DNA of 6,459 nucleotides from JASFRS01 sp050114795. GTDB taxonomy: Bacteria > Pseudomonadota > Alphaproteobacteria > Sphingomonadales > CAKZYD01. The notes beneath the pieces are model-generated. The model was not told where the DNA came from, made no database searches, and was given only the letters and a program-made list of their open reading frames with translations. The stretch is from contig JASFRS010000145.1 of assembly GCA_050114795.1 (NCBI GenBank), forward strand, positions 1 to 6,459, given 5' to 3'. A program made the position numbers and the translations under genes. Below, piece by piece: positions 5,018 to 6,459 of this stretch (the stretch's first letter is position 1; each line of letters starts with the position of its first letter).

Positions 5018-6016
5018 TTACGGCTTTAAGACGAGCTTGCCGATATTTTCGCCGCGGAACAGCATGAGAAGTCTATCCGGAAAGGTTTCCAGGCCTTCAA
5101 CCACATGTTCGCGGGCTTTCAGTTTACCCTCGGCCATCCAGCCAGCCATTTCACGCGCGGCTTTCTGATAATTGGCGCGGTGGTCAAAGACTACAAAGCC
5201 TTCCATGCGCGCGCGATTGACTAGCAGAGACAGATAGTTGGATGGCCCTTTAACAGCCTCTTTGTTGTTATATTGGGAAATCGCGCCGCAAATCGCGATG
5301 CGTGCCCCACGATTGATGAAACGTAGAACTTCATCCAGAATATCGCCGCCAACGTTGTCGAAATAGACATCGATGCCTTGCGGGCAATGCTCTCTCAGAG
5401 CTTTGCCAACGCTGTCATTCTTATAATCAATACAAGCGTCAAAGCCGTAGTCTTCAACGACCTGGCGACATTTTTCTTCGCCACCGGCTATGCCAACGAC
5501 GCGGCAGCCTTTGATTTTTGCGATTTGACCTGCAACCGAACCTACGGCTCCGGCTGCACCTGAAATCACGACGGTTTCGCCTTCTTTAGGCTGACCAACG
5601 TCCAGCAGGCAGAAATAAGCAGTCATGCCCGGCATGCCAAGAACGCCCAGATAACGCTCCAGCGGTACCAATGAGGGGTCGACTTTATCCACTTGATTGG
5701 CCGGAAGGGTCGCATATTTCTGAATGCCGATAGGTCCGGTAACATAATCACCTTCATTGATGCCATCAGCCTTGGATACGATGACTTTGCCAACGCCTAG
5801 GGCGCGCATGACATCGCCGATTTCAACCGGTTCAATATAGGATTTGCCTTCATTCATCCAGCCACGCATGGCGGGGTCTAAAGACAGAAATGCGGTTTCA
5901 ACCAGAATCTCTCCATCTTTGGGCTCTGCTGCCGGGTCATGGGTGATTGACCAGTTTTCAGCGCTGGGCATTCCGATCGGGCGCTTTGCTAAGCGAACCT
6001 GCGTATTTTCTTGCAT
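5018..6016 (-). CDS. NADP-dependent oxidoreductase, CurA/prostaglandin reductase-like
   Basis: The 332-residue product is a zinc-free medium-chain dehydrogenase/reductase at the family's usual length. The N-terminal GroES-like domain carries the family motif FLSLDPAMRGWMN (43-55). The Rossmann domain has the dinucleotide loop VISGAAGAVGSVAGQIAK (150-167), with G153, G156 and G159. FDNVGGDILDEVL (219-231) and the C-terminal GKLVLKP are also typical of the CurA, leukotriene B4 dehydrogenase and alkenal reductase group. These enzymes reduce the carbon-carbon double bond of alpha,beta-unsaturated ketones or aldehydes with NADPH in the cytoplasm. The exact substrate cannot be read here. AAGGAG lies seven bases before the ATG, which supports this start. 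The gene is 81 bp downstream of the ThpR stop and may share its transcript. It ends at the terminator 4962-5000. A detoxification role would suit the glyoxalases nearby, but the two operons are separate. Confidence 0.93.
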   Translation of the reverse strand: MQENTQVRLAKRPIGMPSAENWSITHDPAAEPKDGEILVETAFLSLDPAMRGWMNEGKSYIEPVEIGDVMRALGVGKVIVSKADGINEGDYVTGPIGIQKYATLPANQVDKVDPSLVPLERYLGVLGMPGMTAYFCLLDVGQPKEGETVVISGAAGAVGSVAGQIAKIKGCRVVGIAGGEEKCRQVVEDYGFDACIDYKNDSVGKALREHCPQGIDVYFDNVGGDILDEVLRFINRGARIAICGAISQYNNKEAVKGPSNYLSLLVNRARMEGFVVFDHRANYQKAAREMAGWMAEGKLKAREHVVEGLETFPDRLLMLFRGENIGKLVLKP

Positions 6017-6097
6017 GGAGGGCTCCTTCAGATTTGATTTTCAGTCAGCTTATCGAAAGTCGAGAGGGGAGCAATAGGCTTTTATAAGACTGAAGCC

Positions 6098-6459
6098 TTA
6101 AACTGCTTCAAAATGTTCAAGGGCTGTATAATGCGCGCCACTGTGCCCTAGTTCTGAAAGGAACAGGCTGACTTCGGAAATTTCAAAGGGGTCAGAACGC
6201 AACAGGCCATTGCGGTGTATGAATTCCTCAACCTCGCCCCGTCTGGGACTGGAGGAAAAGCGCGCTAAAGTTATATGCGGTTTATAACGCCGTCGTTCCG
6301 CTTCAAAACCCGCAGAAATCAATGCATGATCGATCTTCTTATGGAGAGATTCAAACGGCGCTGCCGGCGTCACACCAGCCCAAAGCGCACGCATAAATCC
6401 ATTTTTACCAAAATGCCCAACACTTGATATCTGTGCATCGAAAGCGTTGAACTGAAGCT
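6098..6459 (-). CDS. thpR: RNA 2',3'-cyclic phosphodiesterase, 5' end outside window
   Basis: The frame is open from the right edge, and 119 residues are visible, starting LQFNAFDAQISSVGHFGKNG. The methionine at 6394 (MRALWAGV) is internal, because the upstream residues match the family: the VGxFG segment followed by LWAGV is typical of ThpR/LigT. The second catalytic HxTx motif is present as KPHITLAR. The first HxTx motif would lie in the missing N-terminal part, about 60 residues given a usual length near 180. ThpR-type 2H phosphoesterases hydrolyse 2',3'-cyclic phosphate ends of RNA and can ligate tRNA half-molecules in vitro. The C-terminus (SGAHYTALEHFEAV) is intact. The oxidoreductase gene follows 81 bp later on the same strand, and no strong terminator lies between. 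Confidence 0.88.
   Translation of the reverse strand, partial: LQFNAFDAQISSVGHFGKNGFMRALWAGVTPAAPFESLHKKIDHALISAGFEAERRRYKPHITLARFSSSPRRGEVEEFIHRNGLLRSDPFEISEVSLFLSELGHSGAHYTALEHFEAV

Noticed and set aside
5378..5563. A 61-residue plus-strand frame inside the oxidoreductase gene
   Set aside because: It is antisense to a well-supported Rossmann-domain coding region, with no domain or ribosome site.
6076..6098. Hairpin AGGCTT/AAGCCT at the end of thpR as a terminator
   Set aside because: The stem is only 6 bp with an 11-nt loop and no T-tract on the minus strand, so it is too weak to call.
1..6459. Mobile element, phage, CRISPR, tRNA or defence system
   Set aside because: No transposase, integrase, spaced repeats, cloverleaf or defence-type domain was seen. 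The coding regions are ordinary chromosomal families.

Overview
The window reads as ordinary chromosome from an alphaproteobacterium of about 50% GC. The grounds are a short Ni-type glyoxalase I beside glyoxalase II, a ChvI-like response regulator with its kinase, and a CurA-like reductase. The order cannot be fixed from sequence alone. Most of the DNA is single-copy housekeeping or envelope-stress type genes. I see no insertion sequence, phage, CRISPR or toxin-antitoxin module. Genes of both strands abut closely.

Left block, minus strand (1-1077): a three-gene operon reads leftward as hotdog-fold acyl-CoA thioesterase, gloA (glyoxalase I), then gloB (glyoxalase II, cut by the window edge). 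The two glyoxalase genes are 3 bp apart, so the complete glutathione-dependent methylglyoxal detoxification path lies in one transcript. GloA most likely starts at a TTG codon, because the next ATG would remove a metal ligand.

Central block, plus strand (1078-4682): a divergent 64-bp region carries a good sigma70-like promoter for a secreted protein of unknown function. After a 140-bp gap with two dyads comes a three-gene operon: a BamE/SmpA-like lipoprotein, a ChvI-like response regulator and a membrane histidine kinase. The regulator and kinase overlap by 4 bp. The arrangement suggests an envelope-sensing two-component system with a dedicated lipoprotein.

Gap 4683-5017: this is the least explained stretch. 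It holds a long, nearly perfect inverted repeat (4794-4900) with a 55-nt interior, then a strong bidirectional terminator (4962-5000). An upstream segment resembles the left arm of that terminator. I read this as a candidate structured small RNA of no family I recognise, with a miniature mobile element as the alternative.

Right block, minus strand (5018-6459): a CurA/prostaglandin-reductase-like NADP-dependent oxidoreductase, then the C-terminal two thirds of an RNA 2',3'-cyclic phosphodiesterase (ThpR) that runs off the right edge.
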